Shown: positions 42,190 to 50,690, numbered from the stretch's first letter. The stretch is DNA of 50,707 nucleotides from Duganella lactea (GCF_009857505.1 NZ_WWCP01000041.1:1-50707); one strand, 5' to 3'. The notes: generated by a model not told the origin, from the sequence alone. Program-made: numbers and translations.

Positions 42190-43888
42190 ATTCATCCTCT
42201 CCAACCAGGCGGCCGCCTTTTTCAGCGATCGGCGTGGCGTACACAAATTCCTTGAACGGGGCGACACCGATGCGCGCGACGCATTCGGCAAACGATTCGC
42301 CCTCAAAACGATCGCGCAGATAGACTTGCAGCAGGCGGTCGACCACTTCCGGCATTTGCAGCGCGGAGAACGACGGGCCGATGATCTTGCCGATGGCGGC
42401 CTTGTTGCCTTGCGCGCCACCGATCGACACTTGATACCATTCGCTGCCGTCTTTATCCACCCCGAGCACGCCGATGTTGCCGACGTGGTGGTGGCCGCAG
42501 GCGTTAATGCAGCCGGAGATATTCAGTTCGATCTCGCCGATGTCGTGCTGGTAGTCCAGGTTGTCGAAGCGTTCGGTGATCGCGGCGGCGATCGGGATCG
42601 ACTTGGCATTCGCCAGCGAGCAGAAGTCGCCGCCGGGGCAGCAGATGATGTCGGTCAGCAGGCCGATGTTCGGCGTCGCCAGGCCGTGCGCCTTGGCTTC
42701 CTGCCACAGCGCGAACAACTGCGACTGTTCAACGTCGGCCAGGATGATGTTCTGTTCATGCGTGACGCGCAGTTCGCCGAAGCTGTAGCGGTCCGCCAGA
42801 TCGGCCATGAAGTCCATCTGTTCGGCGGTGGCGTCGCCCGGCGGCACGCCGGTCTTCTTCAGCGACAGCACCACGGCCGCGTAGCCCGGCACCTTGTGCG
42901 GCTTGACGTTGCGGTTGATCCAGTTGGCGAAGGCCTTGTTGCCCGCGGTTTGAGCCGATGCCGCTGCCACCACGTCCGAGTCTTCCAGCTGTTTGTAGGC
43001 CGGCGGCTGGAAGTAGTCGATGATGCGCTGCATCTCTTCGGTGGTCAGCGTTTCAGGACCGTCTTTCAGGTCGACCCATTCCGCTTCCACCTGGCGGGTG
43101 AATTCTTCCACGCCCAGGGCTTTCAGCAGAATCTTGATGCGTGCCTTGTACTTGTTGTCGCGGCGGCCGTGCTGGTTATACACGCGCATCACGGCTTCGG
43201 TGTAGGTCAGCAGGTGCTGCCAGGGCAGGAATTCGCGGATCACGCTGCCGATGATCGGCGTGCGGCCCATGCCGCCGCCGGCCATGAACTTGAAGCCGAT
43301 TTCGCCGGCGTCGTTGCGCACCACGGTCAGGCCGATGTCATGGATGGCGATCGCCGCGCGGTCTTCGACGGCGCCGTTGATGGCCACCTTGAATTTGCGC
43401 GGCAGGGCGATGAATTCCGGGTGGAAGGTCGACCACTGGCGCAGCACCTCGGCGTAGGGACGCGGATCGATGATCTCGTCGGCGGCCACGCCGGCGAACG
43501 GATCGGAGGTGGTGTTGCGGATGCAGTTGCCCGACGTCTGGATGGCGTGCATTTCCACCGAGGCCAGGTCGGTCAGGATATCCGGGGTCTGTTCCAGCTC
43601 AACCCAGTTAAACTGGATGTTTTGACGGGTGGTGAAGTGGCCATAGCCGCGGTCATACTTGCGGGCGATGTGCGCGAACATGCGCATTTGCTTGCTTGCC
43701 AACAGGCCGTAGGGCACGGCGATGCGCAGCATGTAGGCGTGCCGTTGCATGTACAGGCCGTTTTGCAGGCGCAACGGCAGGAATTCGGCTTCGGTCAGCT
43801 CATCGGCGAGGCGGCGGCGTACCTGGTCGCGGTACTGGGCGATGCGCTCACGGACGATGAGGTGGTCATACTGGTCGTATTGATACAT
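42182..43888 (-). CDS. cysI: assimilatory sulfite reductase hemoprotein CysI
   Basis: Six-electron reduction of sulfite to sulfide with siroheme and a [4Fe-4S] cluster. The 568-residue protein shows duplicated nitrite/sulfite reductase domains, the siroheme-side TTRQNIQ and TSGNCIRN segments, and the cluster cysteines in CCPGGDFC and GCINACGHH. No flavoprotein subunit (CysJ) is near, so the electron donor is probably a ferredoxin or an unlinked reductase. Nitrite reductase is the alternative but the sulfate genes around it argue for sulfite. First gene of the operon, with AGGAAG 7 nt before the ATG. Confidence 0.93.
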   Translation of the reverse strand: MYQYDQYDHLIVRERIAQYRDQVRRRLADELTEAEFLPLRLQNGLYMQRHAYMLRIAVPYGLLASKQMRMFAHIARKYDRGYGHFTTRQNIQFNWVELEQTPDILTDLASVEMHAIQTSGNCIRNTTSDPFAGVAADEIIDPRPYAEVLRQWSTFHPEFIALPRKFKVAINGAVEDRAAIAIHDIGLTVVRNDAGEIGFKFMAGGGMGRTPIIGSVIREFLPWQHLLTYTEAVMRVYNQHGRRDNKYKARIKILLKALGVEEFTRQVEAEWVDLKDGPETLTTEEMQRIIDYFQPPAYKQLEDSDVVAAASAQTAGNKAFANWINRNVKPHKVPGYAAVVLSLKKTGVPPGDATAEQMDFMADLADRYSFGELRVTHEQNIILADVEQSQLFALWQEAKAHGLATPNIGLLTDIICCPGGDFCSLANAKSIPIAAAITERFDNLDYQHDIGEIELNISGCINACGHHHVGNIGVLGVDKDGSEWYQVSIGGAQGNKAAIGKIIGPSFSALQMPEVVDRLLQVYLRDRFEGESFAECVARIGVAPFKEFVYATPIAEKGGRLVGEDEYV

Positions 43889-43932
43889 GAATATTCTTCC
43901 TGGATAGTCGCTGATTCCCCAAACTAGCGCTA

Positions 43933-43960
43933 ATAGTAATAAACTTCGTCTTTATTCCAA
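43933..43960 (-). promoter_or_regulatory. candidate promoter of the cysI operon
   Basis: Minus-strand TTGGAA (43955-43960), 16 bp, TACTAT (43933-43938), about 45 bp before the cysI ATG. A weak -35 is expected for an activator-dependent promoter. Confidence 0.4.
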
Positions 43961-43977
43961 ACTACTTAGTCTTTATT
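43944..43977. promoter_or_regulatory. direct repeats, probable CysB sites
   Basis: CTTCGTCTTTATT (43944-43956) and CTTAGTCTTTATT (43965-43977) are 13-bp direct repeats with one mismatch and a 21-bp period, two helical turns. They sit over and upstream of the putative -35 of cysI, between cysI and cysB. CysB as the ligand is inferred from position. Confidence 0.55.
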
Positions 43978-44041
43978 TGCTTATATAAGGATTGGGCATA
44001 AGCATGGACGCAAATAATTTTAAGATGGGCCAGGACTTGCA

Positions 44042-44983
44042 ATGAACCTTCATCAATTGCGCTTTGTGCGCGAGGCGGTACGCCAGAATTATAATTTGAC
44101 CGATGCCGCCAAGGCGCTGTTCACCTCGCAGCCGGGCGTGTCGAAAGCGATTATCGAACTGGAAGAAGAGCTGGGGGTCGACATCTTCACCCGTCACGGC
44201 AAGCGTATCCGCGGCCTGACCGAGCCGGGGCGGCTGGTGCTGCAATCGGTTGAGCTGATTATGCAGGAGATCGACAGCCTGAAGCGCATCGGCAAGGAAT
44301 ACGCGGCGCAGGACAGCGGCAGCTTTACCATCGCCACCACGCATACGCAGGCGCGCTACACCTTGCCCAAGGTGGTGCAGGCCTTCATGGTGAAGTTCCC
44401 AAAAGTAAGATTATCTTTGCTGCAAGGCAATCCGCAGCAGATCGCCGAGATGGTGCAGCGCGACCAGGCCGACCTGTGCATCGCCACCGAGTCGATCGCC
44501 GGCGTGACCGGGCTTGTCACTTTGCCATGCTATCAATGGGAACACGTGGTGGTGGTGCCGCCCGATCATCCGTTGCTGCGCAGCAAGCAGCCGACGCTGG
44601 AAGAGATCGCGGCTTTCCCGATCATCACGTATGATGGCGCCTTTGCCGGCCGCAGCAAGATCGACCACGCCTTCTCGCTGCGCGGCCTGAAGCTGGACGT
44701 GCTGCTGGAGGCCATCGACGCCGACGTCATCAAGACGTATGTGGAGTTGGGCATGGGGATTGGTATCATAGCGGGCATGGCCTTCGACGCCGAGCGCGAC
44801 AAGAACCTGCGCGCCATCCCGGTGGGCCACCTGTTCGGCATGAACGTGTCGCGGGTGGCGGTCAAGCAGGGCGCCTATCTGCGCAGCTATATTTACACCT
44901 TTATTGAACTGCTGGCGCCCACGCTCAACCGCAAGTTGATCGAACAGGCCATGAGCGGTGAAAAAGACAACTACGAACTATAA
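44042..44983 (+). CDS. cysB: LysR-type regulator CysB
   Basis: A 313-residue transcription factor. It has a winged HTH (1-60: NLTDAAKALFTSQPGVSKAI), a linker helix, and a two-lobe effector domain (about 90-300) with the TTHTQARYTLP sensor segment that binds N-acetylserine or sulfate in known CysB proteins. It is divergent from the sulfate operon, whose upstream direct repeats it probably binds. It starts after a CAGGAC site. Confidence 0.93.
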   Translation: MNLHQLRFVREAVRQNYNLTDAAKALFTSQPGVSKAIIELEEELGVDIFTRHGKRIRGLTEPGRLVLQSVELIMQEIDSLKRIGKEYAAQDSGSFTIATTHTQARYTLPKVVQAFMVKFPKVRLSLLQGNPQQIAEMVQRDQADLCIATESIAGVTGLVTLPCYQWEHVVVVPPDHPLLRSKQPTLEEIAAFPIITYDGAFAGRSKIDHAFSLRGLKLDVLLEAIDADVIKTYVELGMGIGIIAGMAFDAERDKNLRAIPVGHLFGMNVSRVAVKQGAYLRSYIYTFIELLAPTLNRKLIEQAMSGEKDNYEL

Positions 44984-44997
44984 AAGAAAGCATCAAC

Positions 44998-45651
44998 ATG
45001 ATTACCAACCAGTTGACACAATATTACGCCGTCAACGCGGACAACTATGACCAGGTCTACGCTCAGGAAGAGCGCTTTGACGATCTGGACGATTTGCAAG
45101 AAATGATCGCCGAGCTGTTCCAGGACCACCAGGTGCTGGAACTGGCCTGCGGCACCGCCTACTGGACCGATCTGATCGCGGAAGTGGCGGCGTCGGTGCA
45201 CGCCACCGATATTTCGCAGGAAATGCTGGACCTGGCGCAAACCCGTGGCCTGGACGAGGACGTCGTCACCTTTGAACAGATGGACGCCTTCAACCTGCCG
45301 GACGGCCTGGAAGGGCGGTACACCGCCGTGTTCGCCGCCGGCTTGTGGGCGCACCTGCCGCGCGAGCAGTACGAAAAGTTCCTGAAGATGCTGCGCGCCA
45401 AGCTGGGTAAGGATGTGCTGCTGGTGCTGCTGGACGAATCGTATGTCGATGGCAATTCGACCGTCATCGCCCGCACCGATGCGGAAGGCAACACTTACCA
45501 GATCCTGACCGCCGACGACGGCCAGCGCTATGAAATCCTGAAGAACTACCTGACCGACAGCACGCTGCGCAAACGCTTCACCAACCACGCGAAGCAGTTC
45601 CGCATCGAGCGGCTGGAGTACTACTACTTGCTCAGTTGCAAGCTGAAGTAA
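44998..45651 (+). CDS. class I SAM-dependent methyltransferase
   Basis: A 217-residue protein with methyltransferase motif I (VLELACGTAYW, near 46-56), the acidic residue of motif II in HATDISQEML and later FAAGLWAHLPREQY. Substrate unknown; the fold is of the ubiquinone/small-molecule type. It starts 14 bp after cysB and is probably co-transcribed. Strong terminator downstream. Confidence 0.88.
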   Translation: MITNQLTQYYAVNADNYDQVYAQEERFDDLDDLQEMIAELFQDHQVLELACGTAYWTDLIAEVAASVHATDISQEMLDLAQTRGLDEDVVTFEQMDAFNLPDGLEGRYTAVFAAGLWAHLPREQYEKFLKMLRAKLGKDVLLVLLDESYVDGNSTVIARTDAEGNTYQILTADDGQRYEILKNYLTDSTLRKRFTNHAKQFRIERLEYYYLLSCKLK

Positions 45652-45658
45652 GACCACA

Positions 45659-45682
45659 AAGCCGCCTTGAGCGGCTTTTTTT
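45659..45682 (+). terminator. intrinsic terminator of cysB-methyltransferase
   Basis: AAGCCGC, loop CTTGA, GCGGCTT followed by a T-tract, directly after the methyltransferase stop. Confidence 0.92.
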
Positions 45683-45798
45683 ATCTTGATGCGAAATTAC
45701 AACAGGTTAGCGTTGTCACATTGTTGAAGTAATTGATAGGCATGATTCCCGCCGTGGATTCAACGCACCTTTCTTCAACCTAAAGTAGAGAACATCAA

Positions 45799-46884
45799 GT
45801 GAAAAAACTTACTCTGGCAGCACTGCTCATCGGCGGCTTCGCAGCACAAGCCCAAGCGCAATCGAACGTCACCATCTACGGCCTGGTCGATGCCGGTCTG
45901 GTGAGCGAGCGCGGCGGCGTTAATGGCTCCGTGACCAAAGTCACCAGCGGTATCGGCGGCCAGTCGCGTCTGGGCTTCCGCGGCACGGAAGATCTGGGCA
46001 ACGGCCTGTCGGCCATCTTCCAGATGGAAACCGGCTTCAAAGCCGACGACGGCTCGCTGGACAGCGCCAACACGATCTTCAACCGCCAGGCGTTTGTTGG
46101 CCTGAAATCCAAGGACGCCGGCCAGCTGACCATCGGCCGCCAGTACACCATGCTGTACAACGCGCAAAGCCAGGTCGCCGACCCGTTCGGCGCCGGCTAC
46201 GCTGGTTCGATCAAGAATCTGTTCCCGTCGGCTGGCGCCAACACCCGCGTCAGCAACGCCATCGTGTACACCACCCCAACCGCGGGCGGCTTCAGCGCTG
46301 AAGCCCTGTACGCGCTGGGCGAGCAAGCCGGCAGCGCCACCGCCGGCCGTCAGTTCGGCTTCGGCCTGAACTACGCCGAAGGCCCGCTGAACGCGCGCCT
46401 GGTGTACAACAACAAGAACAACGACACCGCCGCCGTCGGCACCACCCCGGCTAAAATCCAGGACACCGGCCGCAACACCATGTTCGCTGTCAACTATGAC
46501 TTCAAAGTCATCAAGGCTTACTTCGCGTACAGCGCCGACAAGGGCGTGAACAGCGCCCAGATCCCGGTGGCCAACGCCTACGGCTTCGCGGTGGCGCCTA
46601 AAGCCAGCACCGACAGCAACGATATCCTGATCGGCGCGCAAATCCCGGCGGGCAACGGCTACTTCATGACCTCGTACATCCGCAAGGAGGACAAGACCGT
46701 CAACAACCAGGACGCCAACCAGTTCGCGCTGGGCTACCTGTACTCGCTGTCGAAGCGCACCGGCGCCTACGTCAGCTACGCCAAGATCAAGAACAAGAAC
46801 GGCGCCGGCTACACCGTGGGTAACAACAACGAAGCTGGTAGCGGCGACAAGGCCTTCAACGTCGGCATCCGTCACGCCTTCTAA
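45799..46884 (+). CDS. outer-membrane porin (Gram-negative general porin family)
   Basis: A 361-residue trimeric 16-strand porin of the betaproteobacterial type. It has a signal peptide (cleaved after AQAQA, mature start QSNVTIYGLVDAG), alternating amphipathic strands, the RLGFRGTEDLGNGL and FNRQAFVGL blocks, and a C-terminal Phe (GIRHAF) for BAM recognition. It starts with GTG at 45799 with only a weak GAG site. The stop overlaps by 4 bp, on the opposite strand, the end of the kinase gene. Confidence 0.94.
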   Translation: MKKLTLAALLIGGFAAQAQAQSNVTIYGLVDAGLVSERGGVNGSVTKVTSGIGGQSRLGFRGTEDLGNGLSAIFQMETGFKADDGSLDSANTIFNRQAFVGLKSKDAGQLTIGRQYTMLYNAQSQVADPFGAGYAGSIKNLFPSAGANTRVSNAIVYTTPTAGGFSAEALYALGEQAGSATAGRQFGFGLNYAEGPLNARLVYNNKNNDTAAVGTTPAKIQDTGRNTMFAVNYDFKVIKAYFAYSADKGVNSAQIPVANAYGFAVAPKASTDSNDILIGAQIPAGNGYFMTSYIRKEDKTVNNQDANQFALGYLYSLSKRTGAYVSYAKIKNKNGAGYTVGNNNEAGSGDKAFNVGIRHAF

Positions 46885-48035
46885 GTATCCGGCGGCGGCA
46901 GCGGCAGGCGGATCATGATCCGCGTGCCGCCGTCGCTGACGATGGCGATATCGCCATGCAATGCCCAGACGCGTTCGCGCATCCCGATCAGGCCGAAGGA
47001 CGATGCCTTGTCCATGTCCTGTTCGGCGATGCCGCGACCGTCGTCGTGAATCGTGACGTGCAGCGTAGCGTCCTTGCGGTACAGCGATAGCGCCACTTTG
47101 CCGGCTTCGGCGTGGCGGGCGATGTTGGTCAGCGCTTCCTGCACGATGCGGAAGATGGCTGTGCTGTAGGCATCGTCGAGTATCAAATCCTCTTCATTGG
47201 CGTCCAGCGTGCAACCGATGTTGTTGCGCTGAACGAACTCCTGGCGCAGGCTCTCCAGCGCGAAATACAAGCCGCCCTCATCCAGCGCGCGCGGCCGCAG
47301 ATTGCCGGCGATGCGCCGCAGCGACGTGATCGCCGACATCAGTAGTTCATCCATGCCGGCTTGCAGCTTGCGCGCGGCGGCGCTGTTGCCGCCTTGTCGT
47401 TGCAGCAAGGCCAGGTCGCCGCGCAGCGTGGCCAGCAGTTGACCGAGATCGTCATGCAGTTCGCGGGCGATGTGCTTGCGCTCTTCCTCGCGGATGGTCT
47501 GTAGCGCGGCCGACAGTTCGCGCAGCTGCGAATAGGACTGTTCCAGCTGCTCCTGTACCTGCTTGCGCTCGGTGATGTCGCGCAGGATGATGGTGTAGAT
47601 CCGGCTGTCGCCTTCGCTCAGCGAGGAAATCGTCCCTTCCAGTGGGAAATGCAGGCCGCTGGCCTTCAGGCCGGTCACCGCGTAGTCGCTGGTGCGCCGG
47701 CCCTTCATGCGCATGCGGATGCCGGTGTTGCCGAAATATTGGGTGGCGCCGTTGCCGGGGTGCCGGCGCTGGTCGCGCGGGATATAGCGGTGCAGCGGCG
47801 CGCCGCGCATCGCCTGCACCGTGGTGGCGAACATGGCGGCGGCGGATGGATTGACCTGCAGAATGCGCTGGTGCTCGTCGGTGGAAATGATGGCGTCGGT
47901 GGCGTGCTGAATGATGCCGCGGCTGTGTTTGGCGGCGTCGGCGCTGCGCGCGCATGACCAGCCCAGGCGCCAGGACAGGCGGCTGGTCAGTGCCAGCGCC
48001 GACAGAACCAGCAGGGAGGTGCTGAGGCGGCCCAT
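46881..48035 (-). CDS. PAS-containing NarX-type sensor histidine kinase
   Basis: A 384-residue kinase with one N-terminal hydrophobic helix (about 6-24), a PAS domain (about 40-155: HATDAIISTDEHQRILQVNPSA), a HisKA_3 dimerisation helix with phospho-acceptor His194 (ARELHDDLGQ) and an HATPase (ALTNIARHAEA, DDGRGI, GLIGMRERV). Such kinases pair with LuxR-type regulators; none is adjacent, only a LytTR regulator upstream, so it may be an orphan. Two ATG codons are possible: 48035, with GGAG 4 nt upstream, is preferred over 48047, which has none. A nested hairpin covers both. Confidence 0.88.
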   Translation of the reverse strand: MGRLSTSLLVLSALALTSRLSWRLGWSCARSADAAKHSRGIIQHATDAIISTDEHQRILQVNPSAAAMFATTVQAMRGAPLHRYIPRDQRRHPGNGATQYFGNTGIRMRMKGRRTSDYAVTGLKASGLHFPLEGTISSLSEGDSRIYTIILRDITERKQVQEQLEQSYSQLRELSAALQTIREEERKHIARELHDDLGQLLATLRGDLALLQRQGGNSAAARKLQAGMDELLMSAITSLRRIAGNLRPRALDEGGLYFALESLRQEFVQRNNIGCTLDANEEDLILDDAYSTAIFRIVQEALTNIARHAEAGKVALSLYRKDATLHVTIHDDGRGIAEQDMDKASSFGLIGMRERVWALHGDIAIVSDGGTRIMIRLPLPPPDT

Positions 48036-48037
48036 AT

Positions 48038-48073
48038 GTGACTCCATGCGGCCGAAGGGCCGTGAGGAGTCAC
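48038..48073 (-). promoter_or_regulatory. nested hairpin at the 5' end of the NarX-type kinase gene
   Basis: GTGACTCC pairs with GGAGTCAC (8 bp), then a 3x3 internal loop, then CGGCC/GGCCG (5 bp) closed by 4 nt. In the mRNA the GGAG of the preferred ribosome site is in the outer stem. No U-tract follows. It may control kinase translation or separate it from the regulator gene upstream. Confidence 0.6.
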
Positions 48074-48104
48074 GCTAAACCGGAAACCGATGAGATGCGT
48101 TGAT

Positions 48105-48875
48105 TTACATCTGCTTGAACAGATGCAGGAAGCTGCGGCTGACCTCCAGCTTGTCGGAACGGCCCTTGATCATCACCAGGTGGCGGCCGCGGATGTCGCG
48201 CGTCACGCCTTCGATGGCGTTGACGTTGACCAGCGTGGCGCGGTGGATCTGCCAGAACAGTGCCGGGTCCAGTTCCTCGGCCAGGTCGCGCACCGGCTTG
48301 CGGATCAGCGCCTCGTATTTCTCGGTCTGCACGCAGGTGTACTTTTCGTCGGAACGGAAGAACAGAATTTCCTCCACCGGAATCATGCGCAGGTCCTGGC
48401 CAATGCTGGCCTGTATCCACTGCAGGTGGGCCGGCTTGGGCGTGGCGATCTTCTCGGTCAACTGGGCCAGCATGGCGGTCACGGTCGAGCTGATGTCCGG
48501 GGCGGCGCTGGCCGGCTTGTCCAGCCGGCCTTTGAGACGGTCGACGGTGATCTGCAGACGCTCCAGCTCCGGCGGTTTCAGCACATAGTCGACGGCGCCG
48601 CGCTCGAAGGCTTCGACCGCGTAGGCATCGTAGGCGGTGACGAACACGATATTGCTCTTGTTGCCGATCACGCTGGCCGCCTCCATGCCGGTCTTGCCCG
48701 GCATGCGGATATCCAGGAAGGTAAAGTCCGGCTTGAGCTGGTCGACCAGTTCGATGGCCTCGTCGCCGTTCTTGGCTTCGCCGATAATCTCCAGCTCGGG
48801 CCAGACCTGGCCCAGGCGCATGCGCAATTGGTCGCGCATTAAACGTTCGTCATCTGCAATGATTGCTGTAGGCAT
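48105..48875 (-). CDS. LytTR-family response regulator
   Basis: A 256-residue regulator with a receiver (Asp8-Asp9, phospho-acceptor Asp55 in FLDIRMPG, Thr in FVTAYDAYAV, Lys in VLKPP), a linker of about 30 residues and a LytTR domain (about 155-255: ILFFRSDEKYTCVQT, FWQIHRATLVNV). It lies 78 bp after its cognate LytS-type kinase. No Shine-Dalgarno sequence is seen before the ATG; an upstream extension reads through the tandem repeats and is not credible. Confidence 0.93.
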   Translation of the reverse strand: MPTAIIADDERLMRDQLRMRLGQVWPELEIIGEAKNGDEAIELVDQLKPDFTFLDIRMPGKTGMEAASVIGNKSNIVFVTAYDAYAVEAFERGAVDYVLKPPELERLQITVDRLKGRLDKPASAAPDISSTVTAMLAQLTEKIATPKPAHLQWIQASIGQDLRMIPVEEILFFRSDEKYTCVQTEKYEALIRKPVRDLAEELDPALFWQIHRATLVNVNAIEGVTRDIRGRHLVMIKGRSDKLEVSRSFLHLFKQM

Positions 48876-48924
48876 GGTGCGGTGTGTAAGGTTGTTTAAA
48901 TTATTATTCAACGAATTGCCTGAA

Positions 48925-48957
48925 TAAGCAATCAGTAAGCAATCGATAAGCAATCAA
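48925..48957 (-). repeat. three 11-bp tandem repeats at the kinase/regulator junction
   Basis: TAAGCAATCAG, TAAGCAATCGA, TAAGCAATCAA at 48925-48957. On the coding (minus) strand they read as three TGATTGCTTA-like units beginning at the TGA stop of the kinase gene (48954-48956), within the 78-bp gap to the regulator ATG. Confidence 0.85.
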
Positions 48958-50264
48958 CTGGTTTTTTTTGCCAGCTGGTAGGGGACCTCGATGGTGCAGA
49001 TCACGCCGCTCGGGCTGTTGGCGGTGATCAGCAATTGCCCCTGTTCGCCATGCAGCAGTTTCAACCGCTCGCGGATGTTGGACAGGCCCAGGCCGGTGCC
49101 GTTGCTCGGCTTGGCGCCAAAGCCGAGGCCGGTGTCGGAGACGATCACGCGCAGTTTGTTGTGGGCGACGTCGGCGCGCACTTTCAGCGTGCCGCCCTCG
49201 GGCTTGGCTTCGAGGCCGTGCTTGATGGCGTTTTCCACCATCGATTGCAGCATCATTGGGGGGAAGGCGGCGGTGCGCAGCCCTTCCGGCACATCAAACT
49301 CGATGTTCAGGCGCTCTTCCATGCGCATTTTCAGCAGGTTGAGATAGGCTTCGACCATATCGGCCTCGCGGCCGAGGTTGGTGAACAGCGAACTGTCGCG
49401 CATCTGCGGCAAGACCGCGCGCAGGTATTTGATCAGGCTGTGCTGCATGGCCGAGGCGCGCGGCGGGTCGGTTTCGATCAGGTGCTCGACCGAGGCGAGC
49501 GTGTTGAACAGGAAGTGCGGCTCGACTTGCGCCTGCATCATCTGCATCTTTGCTTCGCTGAGCTGGCGCTGCATGGATTCGCGTTCGGCGGCGGCGTTGG
49601 CGGACTGGGTCTCGGCTTCGGCGCGTTTTTTACTGCCCATCAGGAACTTGGTGCCGAACAGTGCCAGCACCAGCAGCATGACGAAGCTCTTGAACCAGGT
49701 CGAGGCCTGGCCGTGGTAGCGGGCCACTTTCTGTTCAGCGGCGTCGTCGACGGCTTCCTCAATGGCGTTGGACAATTCCTCGCCGATCTGCGGCGGCAGT
49801 TCGATGTGGACTTCTTCGCCCGGCAATGAGGGCAGGGCTGGCACGGAGGCGGCGCTGGATTTTCCCGGCTTGGCGGGCGCGGCAGGAGTTGCCGGCGCGG
49901 CCGGCGCCTCAGGTGCTTCCGGCGCTTCCGGTTCGGTCGCTGGCGCTGCCTGGCCGTTCTCCTCGGTATTCTTATTGCGGATCTTGCCGCGCTGGCTGAA
50001 GTGAATGCCGCTGTCGTCGATGCGGATATTGGTATCGTTGCCTTTGCGCTTGTTCGTGCGGTCGTGCTCGACCTGCTCCTGGATCGGATTACCAGAGAAA
50101 AGTTCATCTTGCAGAATCGAGCCGGCGGCCAGCATCAGGAGGGCAAACACCAGGAACTTCCACCACGACAGCTGGGTAACCCAGGTGACGATGGCATCAA
50201 AGCCGTTGTGCAGCAGGCTGCCGACGGTCTTCAGGGTGTCTTGCACTTTAGGCGTAGGAAACAT
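48954..50264 (-). CDS. LytS-type sensor histidine kinase with two membrane helices
   Basis: A 436-residue kinase with TM1 (about 34-51), a periplasmic or linker region (52-189) containing an Ala/Pro/Glu-rich low-complexity run (105-145), TM2 (about 190-210), a coiled-coil segment (about 211-245), phospho-acceptor His249 in VEPHFLFNTLASVEHL and an ATPase domain (QSMVENAIKHG, DTGLGF, GLGLSNIRERL). It forms a pair with the LytTR regulator downstream. The low-complexity part looks like a periplasmic stalk; the signal sensed is unknown. Confidence 0.92.
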   Translation of the reverse strand: MFPTPKVQDTLKTVGSLLHNGFDAIVTWVTQLSWWKFLVFALLMLAAGSILQDELFSGNPIQEQVEHDRTNKRKGNDTNIRIDDSGIHFSQRGKIRNKNTEENGQAAPATEPEAPEAPEAPAAPATPAAPAKPGKSSAASVPALPSLPGEEVHIELPPQIGEELSNAIEEAVDDAAEQKVARYHGQASTWFKSFVMLLVLALFGTKFLMGSKKRAEAETQSANAAAERESMQRQLSEAKMQMMQAQVEPHFLFNTLASVEHLIETDPPRASAMQHSLIKYLRAVLPQMRDSSLFTNLGREADMVEAYLNLLKMRMEERLNIEFDVPEGLRTAAFPPMMLQSMVENAIKHGLEAKPEGGTLKVRADVAHNKLRVIVSDTGLGFGAKPSNGTGLGLSNIRERLKLLHGEQGQLLITANSPSGVICTIEVPYQLAKKTS

Positions 50265-50378
50265 GAACGGCTTTCACTCTTAACATGATGCAAGTGTAAC
50301 CAGCGCCGCCCAGGTACGCCATGCGATTGCGACAGTCTGCAAAATTTGGCGACCAGACTGCGATGTAAAAGGAATCGC

Positions 50379-50407
50379 TTGCCAAAGCCGGTTTGGCTTG
50401 CTATAGT
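50379..50407 (+). promoter_or_regulatory. rRNA operon promoter P1
   Basis: TTGCCA (50379-50384), 17 bp, TATAGT (50402-50407), followed by a GC-containing discriminator (TCGGTCCC) as expected for stringent, growth-rate control. It lies about 285 bp upstream of 16S. Confidence 0.75.
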
Positions 50408-50464
50408 TCGGTCCCTCGCAAGACACAGCATGTAAATGCAGAGTGAAGCGAGAAAAAAAGAAGG

Positions 50465-50493
50465 TTGACGAAATGCTGCAAACGCTTCATACT
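50465..50493 (+). promoter_or_regulatory. rRNA operon promoter P2 (candidate)
   Basis: TTGACG (50465-50470), 17 bp, CATACT (50488-50493), about 200 bp upstream of 16S. Confidence 0.55.
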
Positions 50494-50539
50494 CTTCCTT
50501 CTTCGCTGACGAACAAAACGCTTCGCAGCAAGCAGTAAC

Positions 50540-50552
50540 AGATCTTTAAAAA
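50540..50552 (+). promoter_or_regulatory. boxA-like antitermination element
   Basis: AGATCTTTAAAAA resembles the rrn boxA (TGCTCTTTAACAA) bound by NusB-S10. It lies in the 16S leader between the promoters and the gene. Confidence 0.55.
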
Positions 50553-50590
50553 TTTACAGTCGATAAATGTGGGCGTTTGGTGCTGCAACA

Positions 50591-50679
50591 AAAAGCATTA
50601 AATGCTCAACAAAGAAATATTCAGTAGAAATACTGTCAGTATTTTTGAGAAGAGCGAACCAGTGACCAGCAGTGGTCAC
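50591..50679 (+). other. 16S leader stems
   Basis: Three perfect inverted repeats lie in the pre-16S leader: AGCATT-A-AATGCT (50594-50606), AAATACT-GTC-AGTATTT (50628-50644) and GTGACCA-GCAG-TGGTCAC (50662-50679), the last ending 11 nt before mature 16S. They probably shape RNase III and NusB-linked processing of the precursor. Confidence 0.5.
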
Positions 50680-50690
50680 AAACAGAGATT

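Noticed and set aside
45713..45746. porin promoter TTGTCA with a -10 near 45736
   Set aside because: No acceptable -10 at 16-18 bp; too weak to annotate.
50231..50431. 66-codon frame across the rrn promoter
   Set aside because: It overlaps the P1 promoter and the kinase start and has no protein-like features.
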